Assembly (NCBI RefSeq): GCF_002906855.1
Contig: NZ_MINI01000048.1
Coordinates: 248,001 to 312,000 of the forward strand
Direction of reading: 5' to 3'
Origin: Pseudomonas putida
Lineage (GTDB): Bacteria; Pseudomonadota; Gammaproteobacteria; Pseudomonadales; Pseudomonadaceae
DNA length: 64,000 bases
Of this stretch, positions 8,055 through 17,498 are shown one piece after another. The notes under the pieces are model-generated. The model had not been told where the DNA came from. It did no database searches and worked only from the letters and a program-made list of their open reading frames with translations. Position numbers and translations under genes: made by a program. Position 1 is the first letter of the stretch; every line of letters starts with the position of its first letter.

Positions 8055-9059
8055 TCAGGCAATCCCGACCTGGTTGCGCCCGTTGTTCTTGGCCAGGTAC
8101 AGCCCCTTGTCCGCCGCCGAAATCAGCTGCCGGCAGTGGCTGCCAATGGCCGGCGTCAGGGTCGCCAGGCCGATGCTCACGGTCAGGTGCGAGTCTGCGG
8201 TCGGCGCGTTGTGCGCGATGTTCAGGCCGAGTACGGTCTGGCGCAGCTTTTCTGCGACCAGGCGTGCGCCGCCGGGCGAGGTGTTGGGCAGCACCAGGGC
8301 GAACTCCTCGCCGCCGTAGCGCGCCGGCAGGTCGGTCGGCCGCGAGCAGGAACCGCGTATGGCCTCGGCCACCCGGCGCAACGCCTCGTCGCCGGCCAGA
8401 TGGCCGAAGCTGTCGTTGAACACCTTGAAATAATCGACATCGATCATCAGCAACGACAATTGCTGTTGCTCACGCATGGCCCGGCGCCATTCCAGCTCCA
8501 GGTACTCGTCGAAGTGACGGCGGTTGGACAAGCCGGTGAGGCCATCGGAGTTCATCAGGCGCTGCAGCATCAGGTTGGTGTCGAGCAGCTGCTGCTGGCT
8601 CACGCGCAGCGCGCGGTAGGCCTCGTCGCGCTGCAGCAGGGTCAGGTAGGAACGCGAGTGGTAGCGGATGCGGGCCACCAGCTCGATGGAATCCGGCAGC
8701 TTGACCAGGTAGTCGTTGGCCCCGGCGGCGAAGGCCGCGCTCTTGACCAGCGGGTCTTCCTTGGTCGACAGGACGATGATCGGAATGTCCCGGGTGGCCG
8801 GGTTGTTGCGGTACTCGCGCACCAGGGTCAGGCCGTCGAGGCCGGGCATGATCAGGTCCTGGAGGATGACCGTGGGCTTGATGCGCATGGCTTGGGCCAC
8901 CGCCTGGTGCGGGTCGGCACAGAAGTGGAAATCGATATTCTCTTCGTGGGCCAGGCCACGTCGCACCGCTTCGCCGATCATTGCCTGGTCATCGACCAGC
9001 AGGACCATTGCCGAATTCTCGTTGGGCGTCGCGAAGCCTTCGATCGGTAGATCAGTCAT
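8055..9059 (-). CDS. wspR: WspR diguanylate cyclase response regulator
   Basis: A 334-residue output protein of the Wsp pathway that makes cyclic di-GMP from two GTP. The receiver domain covers about residues 18-135 with phospho-acceptor Asp68 in 'ILQDLIMPG'. A coiled linker follows, then a GGDEF domain with an intact GGEEF active site (249-253) and an RxxD inhibitory site (RPTD, 240-243), so product feedback is expected. AGGTGA precedes the ATG at a good distance. It is the last gene of the operon, 51 bases after wspF. By established knowledge, WspR phosphorylation raises cyclic di-GMP and biofilm formation. Confidence 0.97.
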   Translation of the reverse strand: MTDLPIEGFATPNENSAMVLLVDDQAMIGEAVRRGLAHEENIDFHFCADPHQAVAQAMRIKPTVILQDLIMPGLDGLTLVREYRNNPATRDIPIIVLSTKEDPLVKSAAFAAGANDYLVKLPDSIELVARIRYHSRSYLTLLQRDEAYRALRVSQQQLLDTNLMLQRLMNSDGLTGLSNRRHFDEYLELEWRRAMREQQQLSLLMIDVDYFKVFNDSFGHLAGDEALRRVAEAIRGSCSRPTDLPARYGGEEFALVLPNTSPGGARLVAEKLRQTVLGLNIAHNAPTADSHLTVSIGLATLTPAIGSHCRQLISAADKGLYLAKNNGRNQVGIA

Positions 9060-9110
9060 TCGAATTCACCTGATCACGGCCGTCCATGCGGCGCGATTCT
9101 ATACATGTCG

Positions 9111-10124
9111 TCATTCTGCAAAGATTTCCATCAAGCGCCCGGCAATTCGCTCAAGCGGGCGGATTTCTACCGCTGCATCGATTGCCGCAGCGGCCTTGGG
9201 CATGCCGTACACCGCACTGCTGGACTGGTCCTGGGCAATCGTCAGATAGCCCTGCTGGCGCATCAGCTTCAGGCCCTGGGCACCATCGCGCCCCATGCCG
9301 GTAAGCAGCACGCCCACCGCGTCGCCATTCCAGTAACGCGCCACGCTCTCGAAGAACACGTCGATCGAGGGCCGGTAGATTTCGTTGACGGGTTCGGCAG
9401 TGTAGGCCAACTGGCCACTCTGCAGCAGGCGGATATGGTGATTGGTACCGGCCAGCAACACCTGCCCGGGTTGTGGCGGCTCGCCTTCGCGGGCCAGGCG
9501 CACCGGCAGGCCGCAGGCGCTGGCGAGCCACTCGGCCATGCCGGCCGCAAACACTTGGTCAACATGCTGGACCAGTACGATAGAGGCTGGAAAGCCGCGC
9601 GGCAGGCCTTTGAGCAGCACTTCAAGCGCGGCAGGGCCGCCAGCGGACGAGCCTATGGCTACCAGGCCGCTGCGCTGCGAGGCCTCGCGCAGGGGGGCGG
9701 CGAGCGGCTTGCTCGCACCCGGCCGCTGCTGGCCGATCAACCAGCCGATGTTGAGGATCTTGCGCAGCAGCGGCGCCGCTGCCTCACGGGCGTCCCCCGC
9801 GCCCAGCGCGGGGGTGTCCACCACATCCAGGGCGCCATGGCCCATGGCCTCGAACACCCGGTGCACGTTCTGCTTGCGGTCGACCGTGACGATGACGATG
9901 GCACAAGGCGTTTCGGCCATGATCCGCCGGGTCGCCTCGACGCCATCCATCACCGGCATGATCAGGTCCATGAGAATCAGGTCGGGAGTGTCCTCGGCGC
10001 ACATGCGCACGGCTTCGGCGCCATTGCTGGCCACCCAGATCACCTGGTGTGCGGGCTCGAAGGCCAGGGCCCGGCGCAACGCCTCTACTGCCATGGGCAT
10101 ATCATTGACGATGGCGACCTTCAT
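9111..10124 (-). CDS. wspF: WspF protein-glutamate methylesterase (CheB-like)
   Basis: A 337-residue CheB homologue. The N-terminal receiver has its phospho-Asp in 'ILMDLIMPVMDG'. The C-terminal methylesterase domain shows the catalytic Ser in 'GSSAGG', His in 'VQHVDQ' and Asp in 'GMGRDGA'. It removes methyl groups from WspA and so resets the array; in P. aeruginosa and P. fluorescens, loss of WspF locks the pathway on and gives wrinkly colonies. The reading frame here is intact. Its ATG overlaps the wspE stop by 4 bases. Confidence 0.96.
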   Translation of the reverse strand: MKVAIVNDMPMAVEALRRALAFEPAHQVIWVASNGAEAVRMCAEDTPDLILMDLIMPVMDGVEATRRIMAETPCAIVIVTVDRKQNVHRVFEAMGHGALDVVDTPALGAGDAREAAAPLLRKILNIGWLIGQQRPGASKPLAAPLREASQRSGLVAIGSSAGGPAALEVLLKGLPRGFPASIVLVQHVDQVFAAGMAEWLASACGLPVRLAREGEPPQPGQVLLAGTNHHIRLLQSGQLAYTAEPVNEIYRPSIDVFFESVARYWNGDAVGVLLTGMGRDGAQGLKLMRQQGYLTIAQDQSSSAVYGMPKAAAAIDAAVEIRPLERIAGRLMEIFAE

Positions 10125-12424
10125 CCCTGAGCACCTCCGATCAGTTCCACCACGGCATCCAGCAACGCATCATCGTGGAAGCTGGCCTTTGCCAAATAGT
10201 AGTCGGCTCCAGCGTCCAGGCCACGTCGGCGATCTTCTTCACGGTCCTTGTAAGACACCACCATCACCGGCAGCGACTGCAACCGTTGGTCGCGGCGCAC
10301 CAGGGTGACCAGCTCGATGCCATCCATGCGCGGCATGTCGATGTCGGTGATCAGCAGGTCGAAGTCCTCGCTGCGCAGGGCGTTCCAGCCGTCCATGCCG
10401 TCCACCGCTACTGCCACCTCGTAGCCACGATTGCTCAGCAGCTTGCGTTGCAGTTCGCGCACGGTGAGGGAATCGTCGACCACCAGGATGCGCTTGCGGC
10501 TCGCCCCTCGCGACCCTTGCGTACCGCGCTCAATACGCTCCAGGCGGCCGGTGCTGAGCAGCTTCTCGACCGAGCGCAGCAAGTCTTCGACGTCGATGAT
10601 CAGCACCACCGAGCCGTCGTCCAGCAGGGCCCCAGCGGAGATGTCCTGGACCTTGCCCAGACGCGGATCAAGCGGCATCACTACCAGCACGCGCTCACCA
10701 ACCAGGCGCTCCACCGCCACCCCGTACAGCTGCTCACGCTCGCGGATCACCACTACCCGCAGGCTGTTGGCCTCACCCTGCCCTGCCGGCCGGTTGAGCA
10801 ACTGGCTGGCAGCCACCAGGCCAATATGCCGGCCTTCGTGCCAGAAGTGCTGGCGGCCTTCGATCTGCACGATGTCATCGGCGGCCACCTCGAGGGTGCG
10901 CTCGATATGCGCCAGCGGGAACGCATAGGCCTCACCGCCCACTTCGACCACCAGGCTGCGCACCACCGACAGGGTCAGCGGCACCTCCAGGTGGAAGCGG
11001 CAGCCCTGACCGGGCACCTGGGTCAGCTCGATCGAACCGCGCAGGTTGCGGACCATATGCTGCACCGCATCCAGGCCAACACCACGGCCAGACACTTCGG
11101 TGACCTTGTCGCGCAGGCTGAAGCCTGGCAGGAACAGGAACGTCAGCAGCTCGGCCTCACTCATCTGCGCCACGGTGTCGGCCGGCGACAGGCCGCGCTC
11201 GACGATGTTGCGCTTGAGGCGCTCAAGGTCGATGCCAGCGCCGTCATCGCTCAGCTCAAGCATCAGCAGCCCGGCCTGGTGCGAGGCGCGCAGGCGGATC
11301 GTGCCTTCCGCCGGCTTGCCCGCCAGCAGGCGCCGCTCGGGCAGTTCGATGCCATGGTCGACGGCATTGCGCAGCAAGTGGGTCAACGGCGCTTCGAGCT
11401 TTTCCAGCACATCGCGATCGACCTGGGTCTTCTCGCCTTCGATCTGCAGTTGCACCTGCTTGCCGAGCGAACGCCCGAGGTCGCGAACCATGCGGCTCTG
11501 GCCGGTGAGCACGTCGGCAAACGGGCGCATGCGACAGGCCAATGCCGTGTCATAGAGCAACTGGGCCCGCTGGCTAGCCTGCCAGCCAAACTCGTCGAGG
11601 TCGGCGGCCTGCTGCTGCAGGATCTGCTGGGTTTCGAGCAGCAGGCGCTGGGTCTGGGCCAGGGCATCCAGCACTTCAGGGCTCTGACCACTGTCTTCTA
11701 GCTGCGTTTTCAGGCCGTCGAGGGCCCGCATGCCCTGGCCATGCATGCGCTTGAGGCGCTGCAAGGTGGCCAGGTAAGGCTTCAGGCGCTGGGTCTCGAC
11801 CAACGACTTGCTCGACAGGTCGAGCAGGCTGTTCAGGCGGTCGGCAGTCACCCGCAAGACCCGCTCGCTGCCTTCGCCCGCGCGCTTGCCGGCCTTGCGT
11901 GGCGCGGCAGGTTCGACTTCGGCTTCCACGGCCGGCGCCATCGGTTCAGGCTTGGCTGGCGGGACCACGGGCAACGCTGGTTCGAGCGCAACCGCTGCGG
12001 GTATGGGCGCGGCAGCGGGCGGTACAGGCGTGGCAGCGGGGTCGAGCAGGCCAGCCATCTGCGCCAGGAACGCCGGCACCAATGCCTCGCCATTCGGATC
12101 GCCGGGCGTGGCGATGTGCATCAGCAAGTCGGTGCCGCGCAGCAATGCATCGATGTGTTCGGCGCGCAACAGCAGCCGGCCTTCCTGGGCCGCCACCAGG
12201 CAATCTTCCATGACATGGGCGACACTGACCCCGGCATCGATGCCGACGATGCGCGCCGCACCTTTCAACGAATGTGCCGCACGCATGCAGGCTTCCAGCT
12301 GGTCGGCCTGGGTCGGGTTGCGCTCCAGTGCCATCAGCCCGGTACTGAGCACCTGGGTCTGCGCCTCGGCCTCCAGGCTGAACAGTTCGAGCAGCGATGC
12401 GTCGCGCATTTGCTCTGGGGTCAT
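10121..12424 (-). CDS. wspE: WspE hybrid chemotaxis histidine kinase (CheA-REC)
   Basis: A 767-residue hybrid CheA kinase that phosphorylates WspR and WspF. Domains in order: Hpt with the phospho-His in 'AHSLKGAAR' (about residue 50), a proline/alanine-rich linker (about 130-190), dimerisation helices, an ATPase with 'NAVDHGIE' and 'DDGAGID', a CheW-like regulatory domain, and a C-terminal receiver with Asp in 'LLITDIDMPRMDG'. The start at 12424 is chosen because its ATG overlaps the wspD stop (ATGA). The open frame extends upstream but only inside wspD. Confidence 0.96.
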   Translation of the reverse strand: MTPEQMRDASLLELFSLEAEAQTQVLSTGLMALERNPTQADQLEACMRAAHSLKGAARIVGIDAGVSVAHVMEDCLVAAQEGRLLLRAEHIDALLRGTDLLMHIATPGDPNGEALVPAFLAQMAGLLDPAATPVPPAAAPIPAAVALEPALPVVPPAKPEPMAPAVEAEVEPAAPRKAGKRAGEGSERVLRVTADRLNSLLDLSSKSLVETQRLKPYLATLQRLKRMHGQGMRALDGLKTQLEDSGQSPEVLDALAQTQRLLLETQQILQQQAADLDEFGWQASQRAQLLYDTALACRMRPFADVLTGQSRMVRDLGRSLGKQVQLQIEGEKTQVDRDVLEKLEAPLTHLLRNAVDHGIELPERRLLAGKPAEGTIRLRASHQAGLLMLELSDDGAGIDLERLKRNIVERGLSPADTVAQMSEAELLTFLFLPGFSLRDKVTEVSGRGVGLDAVQHMVRNLRGSIELTQVPGQGCRFHLEVPLTLSVVRSLVVEVGGEAYAFPLAHIERTLEVAADDIVQIEGRQHFWHEGRHIGLVAASQLLNRPAGQGEANSLRVVVIREREQLYGVAVERLVGERVLVVMPLDPRLGKVQDISAGALLDDGSVVLIIDVEDLLRSVEKLLSTGRLERIERGTQGSRGASRKRILVVDDSLTVRELQRKLLSNRGYEVAVAVDGMDGWNALRSEDFDLLITDIDMPRMDGIELVTLVRRDQRLQSLPVMVVSYKDREEDRRRGLDAGADYYLAKASFHDDALLDAVVELIGGAQG

Positions 12425-13086
12425 GACAGGCTCCGCTGCACGGCAGACAGTAAGTGTTGATCGTCCAGTACCCGCACACTGCGCCCCCGCCATTGCAAGA
12501 CCGCAGCGGTGAACGGTGCGGCATCCTCGCCAGCACCCTGCAAGGGGGCATCGAGGCGGTGAATGCCATCAATCTCGTCCACCGCCATGACCACTGGCCC
12601 GCCCGACGCTGCCAGGATCAGCATGCGTGGCATCGCCCGACCGCTGCGCGCCTGCTCGGACAAACGCTCCACGCCCAGCAGGTCGCCCAGCGACAGGCAC
12701 GGCACCAGCGCCCCGCGCACATTGGCGACCCCTTGCAGTACCCGGGAACGCTGATGCGGCAACGAATGCACCGGTTGCAGAGGGGCAATCTCGGCCAGGC
12801 AGGCAGTGGCCAGGGCCAGCCACTCCTCGCCCAGGCGGAACAGCAGCAGCGAACGCCCGGCCGAGGTTTCGACGGGGGCGGTCTCGTGCGTCAGGTCCGC
12901 TTCGATCAGCGCATAGCGGTCGAGCAAGCGCGTGGCCGCCGCTGCGTAGACTTCGCAGTTGCGACAATGGATATGCCGCTCCAGCAACGGGCAGTCCTTG
13001 CTGCCGTGTACGCCAATACGGTTCCAGCAGTCGTCGATACGCTCATCGTCATTGGCCAGCAGCTCGATCGCGTGTTCGGCTTTCAT
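12421..13086 (-). CDS. wspD: WspD CheW-like adaptor with N-terminal cysteine cluster
   Basis: A 221-residue adaptor coupling WspA to WspE. The CheW domain begins near residue 75 ('SLLLFRLGEEWLALAT') and continues through 'VRGALVPCLSLGDLLG'. Ahead of it is an extra segment with four cysteines, Cys20, Cys32, Cys41 and Cys44, and nearby histidines (pattern CPLLERHIHCRNC). This looks like a metal or Fe-S ligand set and is absent from ordinary CheW. It overlaps wspC upstream and wspE downstream by 4 bases each. The adaptor role is well supported; the metal site is inference. Confidence 0.93.
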   Translation of the reverse strand: MKAEHAIELLANDDERIDDCWNRIGVHGSKDCPLLERHIHCRNCEVYAAAATRLLDRYALIEADLTHETAPVETSAGRSLLLFRLGEEWLALATACLAEIAPLQPVHSLPHQRSRVLQGVANVRGALVPCLSLGDLLGVERLSEQARSGRAMPRMLILAASGGPVVMAVDEIDGIHRLDAPLQGAGEDAAPFTAAVLQWRGRSVRVLDDQHLLSAVQRSLS

Positions 13087-14336
13087 CGTTCAGACTCCCG
13101 GCCAGCACGTGCCGCACGTTCCTGCAGGCGGCGGGCACCGGCTTCGTCACCTTGGGCCGCCAGCAACGTGGCCAGGTGCAACAGTGCCTCAGGATGCTGA
13201 GGCTCCAGATACAGCGCCTTGCGGTAAAGGCTCAACGCCTGCTGAGCATCACCTTCCGTGTCGCTTAGCAGCCCCAGCCAGTAGTAGACCTGGGCCTTGG
13301 GCGCGAACTGGCGCAGGTAGCGCTGGCAACTGGCGCGGGCCTGGGCACTGTCGCCAGCATTGGCCTGGCGCGCGATGCTGGCCAGCAACTCGCTTTCGCT
13401 CTCTCGCGGTTCGGCTGCCGGAGCGGCAGGTGGCACCACGCGCAGGGGCCGCGCTGGAGGCACAGTTGCAGGCCGCGGGCGACTCGGAGCCACCGCAGTG
13501 GGCAACTGCCGTGGTGGCTGGACGGGCACAACCGGCACATCGGCGGGTTGACGAACGTAGGCAAACGACTGGGCAATGCCCAGCGGCCGCATGCCCAACC
13601 GCGCCAGCAGGCTGCCTTCGGCAGGGCCGATGAACAGCACGCCCTGGGGCTGTGCCAGGCGCTTGAGCACCTCGAACACACGCTGCTGGGTCGGCACATC
13701 GAAATAAATCAGCAGGTTGCGGCAGAACACGAAATCGTACAGGCCGTTGCGGCAGGCCAGCGCCGGGTCGAGCACATTGCCCACTTCCAGGTTCACCTGC
13801 TGGCGTACCCGTTCATCCAGCGTGTGGCCGTCCTCTCCCTCAAGGAAATGCCGGTCGCGAAACGCAAGTTCGGTGCCGCGGAACGAGTTGCGCCCGTAGA
13901 CGCCCTGTATGCCCTTGGCCACCGAGCTAGGGCTGATATCGATACCGTCGATGCGGAAATCGGCTGGGCTCATACCCGCATCGAGCAAGGCCATGGCCAG
14001 CGAGTATGGCTCCTCGCCGGTGGAGCACGGCAAGCTGAGCAGGCGCAACGGCCGCTCTCCGGCCAGCTCGGCCAAGCGCTTCTGGGCCAGGCCGACCAGC
14101 GCGGTGAACGACTCCGGGTAGCGGAAGAACCAGGTTTCCGGAACGATCACAGCCTCGATCAGCGCCAGTTGCTCATCCGGCGATCGCTGCAGACGGATCC
14201 AGTAGTCATCCAGATGGGCGGCACCTACTGCAACACAGCGCTGACGCAAGGCCCGCTCCACCATTGGCACGCCTACCGACTCGACATCCAGGCCGATACG
14301 TTCCTGCAGGTAGCGGAAGAAACGTCGCTCGCTCAT
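13083..14336 (-). CDS. wspC: WspC CheR-type methyltransferase with TPR tail
   Basis: A 417-residue S-adenosylmethionine-dependent glutamate methyltransferase acting on WspA. The CheR domain covers about residues 1-265, with 'LLSLPCSTGEEPYSLAMAL' as the SAM-binding motif and 'YDFVFCRNLLIYFD'. A Pro/Val/Ala-rich linker spans about 270-320, and a C-terminal TPR-type region follows ('VYYWLGLLSDTEGDAQQALSLY', 'LLHLATLLAAQGDEAGA'). The TPR tail distinguishes WspC from plain CheR and probably directs it to the array. It overlaps wspB and wspD by 4 bases each. Confidence 0.95.
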   Translation of the reverse strand: MSERRFFRYLQERIGLDVESVGVPMVERALRQRCVAVGAAHLDDYWIRLQRSPDEQLALIEAVIVPETWFFRYPESFTALVGLAQKRLAELAGERPLRLLSLPCSTGEEPYSLAMALLDAGMSPADFRIDGIDISPSSVAKGIQGVYGRNSFRGTELAFRDRHFLEGEDGHTLDERVRQQVNLEVGNVLDPALACRNGLYDFVFCRNLLIYFDVPTQQRVFEVLKRLAQPQGVLFIGPAEGSLLARLGMRPLGIAQSFAYVRQPADVPVVPVQPPRQLPTAVAPSRPRPATVPPARPLRVVPPAAPAAEPRESESELLASIARQANAGDSAQARASCQRYLRQFAPKAQVYYWLGLLSDTEGDAQQALSLYRKALYLEPQHPEALLHLATLLAAQGDEAGARRLQERAARAGRESER

Positions 14337-14839
14337 GGCGCCACCTGCCCTGACGGTTGCGGGAACAGCAGTTCGCGGACGGCGTCTGACAGCAGGTCAT
14401 CCACCTCGATCCGTTGCAGCAGGCCCTGGGCGTCCTCGCGGACCGGGCCCAGGTAAGGCGCTTCGCCGTTGTCCAGGCCGTAGGACTGGAACTCCTCCGG
14501 CATGCAGCGCAGGGTTTCGGTGGCTTGTTCGAGGATCAAGCCCAGCACCTTTTCGTCACGGTATCGCACCAGCACCAGGCGCGTGCTGGTGCGCTCGGCG
14601 GCCGGCCGGGCAAAGCTCAGCGCGCTCAGGTCGACCACCGGCACCAGGACACCGCGATGCGCGAGGATGCCGGCCACCCAGCTCGGCGCCTGGGCAATCG
14701 GTTTCAGCGGACGTCGCGGCAGCACCTCGATCACTTCGCGCACGTCCAGGGCAAAGCGCTGCTGGTTGAGGCGAAACTGCAGGTACAGCGTGCCCTTGGC
14801 GCTGGCCACCGCTGCCGGGTAGGAATGCAGGTCGGTCAC
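14333..14839 (-). CDS. wspB: WspB CheW-like adaptor
   Basis: A 168-residue single-domain CheW adaptor ('LYLQFRLNQQRFALDVREVIEVLP', 'VAGILAHRGVLVPVVDL'). It starts with GTG at 14839, five bases after the wspA stop, and no good ribosome binding site is visible. Translation therefore probably depends on ribosomes finishing wspA. Together with WspD it links the receptor WspA to the kinase WspE. Confidence 0.94.
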   Translation of the reverse strand: MTDLHSYPAAVASAKGTLYLQFRLNQQRFALDVREVIEVLPRRPLKPIAQAPSWVAGILAHRGVLVPVVDLSALSFARPAAERTSTRLVLVRYRDEKVLGLILEQATETLRCMPEEFQSYGLDNGEAPYLGPVREDAQGLLQRIEVDDLLSDAVRELLFPQPSGQVAP

Positions 14840-14844
14840 GGCGA

Positions 14845-16467
14845 TCAGACTTTGAAGCGCGATACACCACCGCGCAGGCCGGCTGCCACCTGGCTCAACT
14901 CATCGATGGCGAAGCTGGCCTGGCGCAGCGACTCCACCGTCTGGGTGCTGGCATCGCTGAGCTGGGCCAGCGCCTGGTTGATCTGCTCGGCACCGGTGGC
15001 CTGGGCCTGCATGCCCTCGTTGACCATCAGCACCCGCGGCGCCAGGGCCTGGACCTGGTGAATGATCTGGCTCAGCTGCTCGCCGACTTGCTGCACCTCG
15101 AACATGCCGCGGCGCACTTCTTCAGAGAACTTGTCCATGCCCATGACCCCCGCCGACACCGCCGACTGGATCTCGCGCACCATCTGCTCGATGTCGTAGG
15201 TAGCCACGGCCGTCTGGTCGGCCAGGCGTCGCACCTCGGTGGCGACCACGGCAAAACCGCGGCCATATTCACCGGCCTTCTCCGCCTCGATGGCGGCATT
15301 GAGCGAGAGCAGGTTGGTCTGGTCGGCCACCTTGACGATGGTCACCACCATCTGCGTGATGTTGCTGGCCTTCTCGTTGAGGATCCCCAGCTTGGCGTTG
15401 ACCAGGTCGGCGGCGCCCATCACCTGGTGCATGGTCTCTTCCATGCGCGCCAGGCCCTGCTGGCCGGAGCCGGCCAGACTCGAGGCCTGGTCGGCGGCGC
15501 TGGTGACCTCGGTCATGGTGCGCACCAGGTCGCGCGAGGTGGCGGCGATTTCACGCGAGGTGGCGCCGATCTCGGTAGTGGTGGCGGCCGTTTCGGTGGC
15601 GGTGGCCTGCTGCTGCTTGGAGGTGGCGGCAATCTCGGTGACCGACGTGGTTACCTGAACCGACGAGCGCTGTGCCTGGGCCACCAGGTTGGCCAGGGCC
15701 TCGGCCATTTCGTTGAAGCCGCTTTCGATGGCGCCGAATTCATCCTTGCGGTCCAGGCTCAGGCGCATGCTCAGGTCACCCGAACGCAGTTTGTCGAGGG
15801 CATGCACCACGCGTTGTACCGGTGCGGTAATGGCGCGCATCAACAGCAAGCCACAGATACCGGCGGCCACGATCGCCAGCAGCAGCGAGACCATCATGCT
15901 GCCCTTGGCAGTGCTCACGGCAGAGACAATTTCATGGGTCGCTGCTTCTGCAGATTCTCGGTTGTGCTCGATCACCGTGTTCAGGTGCTTGCGCCCTTCG
16001 GTCCAGGCCGGTGTAAGCACCTCGCCGATCAACCGCTCGGCTTCAGTGTAATTGTGCTGACGATAGGCATCGAGCACCTGGCCGACGACCTTGAGGTAGG
16101 TTTCCTCGAGCTTGACGAAGGTATCGAAACGTTCCTGGTCTTCAGGGTCCTGAATAGTGCCCTGATAACTGGCCATGTACTGCTTCAGGCGATCATCGAA
16201 GCTCTTGAACAACTCCATGTCAGCCGTGGTGATTTCGCGGCGGTTCGACAGGCCCACCAGTTGCTGGCTGGTGACGTAGCTGTCGACCCAGGCGCTCCGG
16301 ATCATCGAGCTGTAGTAGACCCCTGGAATGCTGTCTGACCCCACCGCTTCCTCGGCACTTTCGATCGTCACCAGCCGCGAGTAGGCGGCTACGATCATCA
16401 GCAGCATGATGGCGATGATCACGGCGAAACTTGCCAGGATCCGTTGGCGCAAGGTCCAGTTCTTCAC
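14845..16467 (-). CDS. wspA: WspA methyl-accepting chemotaxis receptor
   Basis: A 540-residue inner-membrane receptor and first gene of the Wsp operon. TM1 spans about residues 11-31. A periplasmic four-helix-type domain spans about 32-185 and TM2 about 190-212. A HAMP region follows ('PVQRVVHALDKLRSGDLSMRLSL'), then the cytoplasmic signalling coiled coil with the tip 'ADQTNLLSLNAAIEAEKAGEYGRGFAVVA' (given in part). It starts at GTG 16467 with GAGGG about 7 bases upstream. By established knowledge WspA forms lateral clusters and responds to surface contact. Confidence 0.96.
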   Translation of the reverse strand: MKNWTLRQRILASFAVIIAIMLLMIVAAYSRLVTIESAEEAVGSDSIPGVYYSSMIRSAWVDSYVTSQQLVGLSNRREITTADMELFKSFDDRLKQYMASYQGTIQDPEDQERFDTFVKLEETYLKVVGQVLDAYRQHNYTEAERLIGEVLTPAWTEGRKHLNTVIEHNRESAEAATHEIVSAVSTAKGSMMVSLLLAIVAAGICGLLLMRAITAPVQRVVHALDKLRSGDLSMRLSLDRKDEFGAIESGFNEMAEALANLVAQAQRSSVQVTTSVTEIAATSKQQQATATETAATTTEIGATSREIAATSRDLVRTMTEVTSAADQASSLAGSGQQGLARMEETMHQVMGAADLVNAKLGILNEKASNITQMVVTIVKVADQTNLLSLNAAIEAEKAGEYGRGFAVVATEVRRLADQTAVATYDIEQMVREIQSAVSAGVMGMDKFSEEVRRGMFEVQQVGEQLSQIIHQVQALAPRVLMVNEGMQAQATGAEQINQALAQLSDASTQTVESLRQASFAIDELSQVAAGLRGGVSRFKV

Positions 16468-16510
16468 ATTCAGCCCTCAGGAATTCTTAACGAGCGGGAA
16501 AAATCGCCGA

Positions 16511-16516
16511 AGTATA
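16511..16516 (-). promoter_or_regulatory. Possible -10 box of the wsp operon
   Basis: TATACT on the minus strand lies 44 bases before the wspA GTG, in the gap after the DUF533 gene. No convincing -35 hexamer is seen at 16-18 bp spacing, so the promoter may need an activator or the call may be wrong. Confidence 0.4.
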
Positions 16517-16595
16517 GCCCAGGCTTCCTACGCTTTTGCGGCTGAAATGCGAGGTATTCAGGCCTCTATCCCTGACGGACAGGCCATTTTCAAGT

Positions 16596-17282
16596 TCATT
16601 GACCTGCGGCAAGCCGTACCTGGCTCTCCAGTTCCTGCCGCAGGGCCGGTTCGAGGCGCAACTGACGGGCCAGTTCGTCGAGGTAGGCGCGCTCCATGAA
16701 GTTCTCCTGATCGACCATCATCACGCTGGCCAGGTACATCTCGGCAGCCATCTCTGGCGTTTGCGCGGCGCGGGCGACTTCGGCCGGGTCCAGCGGCTTG
16801 TTCAGCTCATCGTGCAACCAGTGCTGCAGGTCACGGTCGCTGTCCAGGCGGGTGAACTCACCTTCGATCAGGGCCCGCTCGCGGTCGTCGATATGGCCAT
16901 CGGACTTGGCCGCCGCCACCAGTGCGCGGAGCACCGCCTGGCTGTGCTGCTCGGCCTGGGCTGGCGGCAGGCGGTCGAGGGTCTGCGGCTCGGAGCCCTG
17001 CCCTGCGCCCTGGCTCGCCTGCCAATTGCCATAGGCCTTGTAGGCCAGCACGCCGAGCGCGGCCAGGCCACCGTAGGTGAGCACCTTGCCGCCATACTTG
17101 CGGGCCTTCTTGCTGCCCAGCAGCAGGCCCAGTGCCCCTGCCCCCAAGGCGCCTCCCCCAGCTCCGGATAGCAGGCTGCCTAACCCACCAGCGCCAGCGG
17201 ACGATTTGCCCGCAGCAGCAGGCTTGTTGAGCAGTTCCTGGCCGGATTTGAGCAGTTGGTCGAGCAGGCCCCGGGTGTTCAT
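16596..17282 (-). CDS. DUF533/TerB-like inner membrane protein (YebE family)
   Basis: A 228-residue protein. The N-terminal part has a Gly/Ala/Ser-rich stretch and a hydrophobic helix ('GALGLLLGSKKARKYGGK', 'VLTYGGLAALGVLAYKAYG'). The C-terminal part (about residues 110-225) is a TerB-like helical bundle with the acidic motif 'AAAKSDGHIDDRERALIEGE', typical of DUF533. The function is unknown; E. coli YebE is an envelope-stress-associated relative. The ATG at 17282 is chosen because GGAG lies 8 bases upstream; the ATG at 17288 is too close to it. It stands alone between wspA and the divergent transporter operon. Confidence 0.85.
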   Translation of the reverse strand: MNTRGLLDQLLKSGQELLNKPAAAGKSSAGAGGLGSLLSGAGGGALGAGALGLLLGSKKARKYGGKVLTYGGLAALGVLAYKAYGNWQASQGAGQGSEPQTLDRLPPAQAEQHSQAVLRALVAAAKSDGHIDDRERALIEGEFTRLDSDRDLQHWLHDELNKPLDPAEVARAAQTPEMAAEMYLASVMMVDQENFMERAYLDELARQLRLEPALRQELESQVRLAAGQ

Positions 17283-17498
17283 GCGCATGTCTCCACGGTA
17301 CGGAAAGGAGCGCCCAGAGTAAGGCCTGCCACCCTGCACGCCACACTAGGATTTGCTTCCGGATGTTGCGTTAGCTGGCAAAAAGCCAACTAGACTCGTC
17401 ATCGCCAACCACTTGCACAGGCGACTACGCTTATAACCATCGCTTCACTGCTTGCTTGACGACTGCCCCGACCAAGATCTCCAAGAAGAGGGAACACC

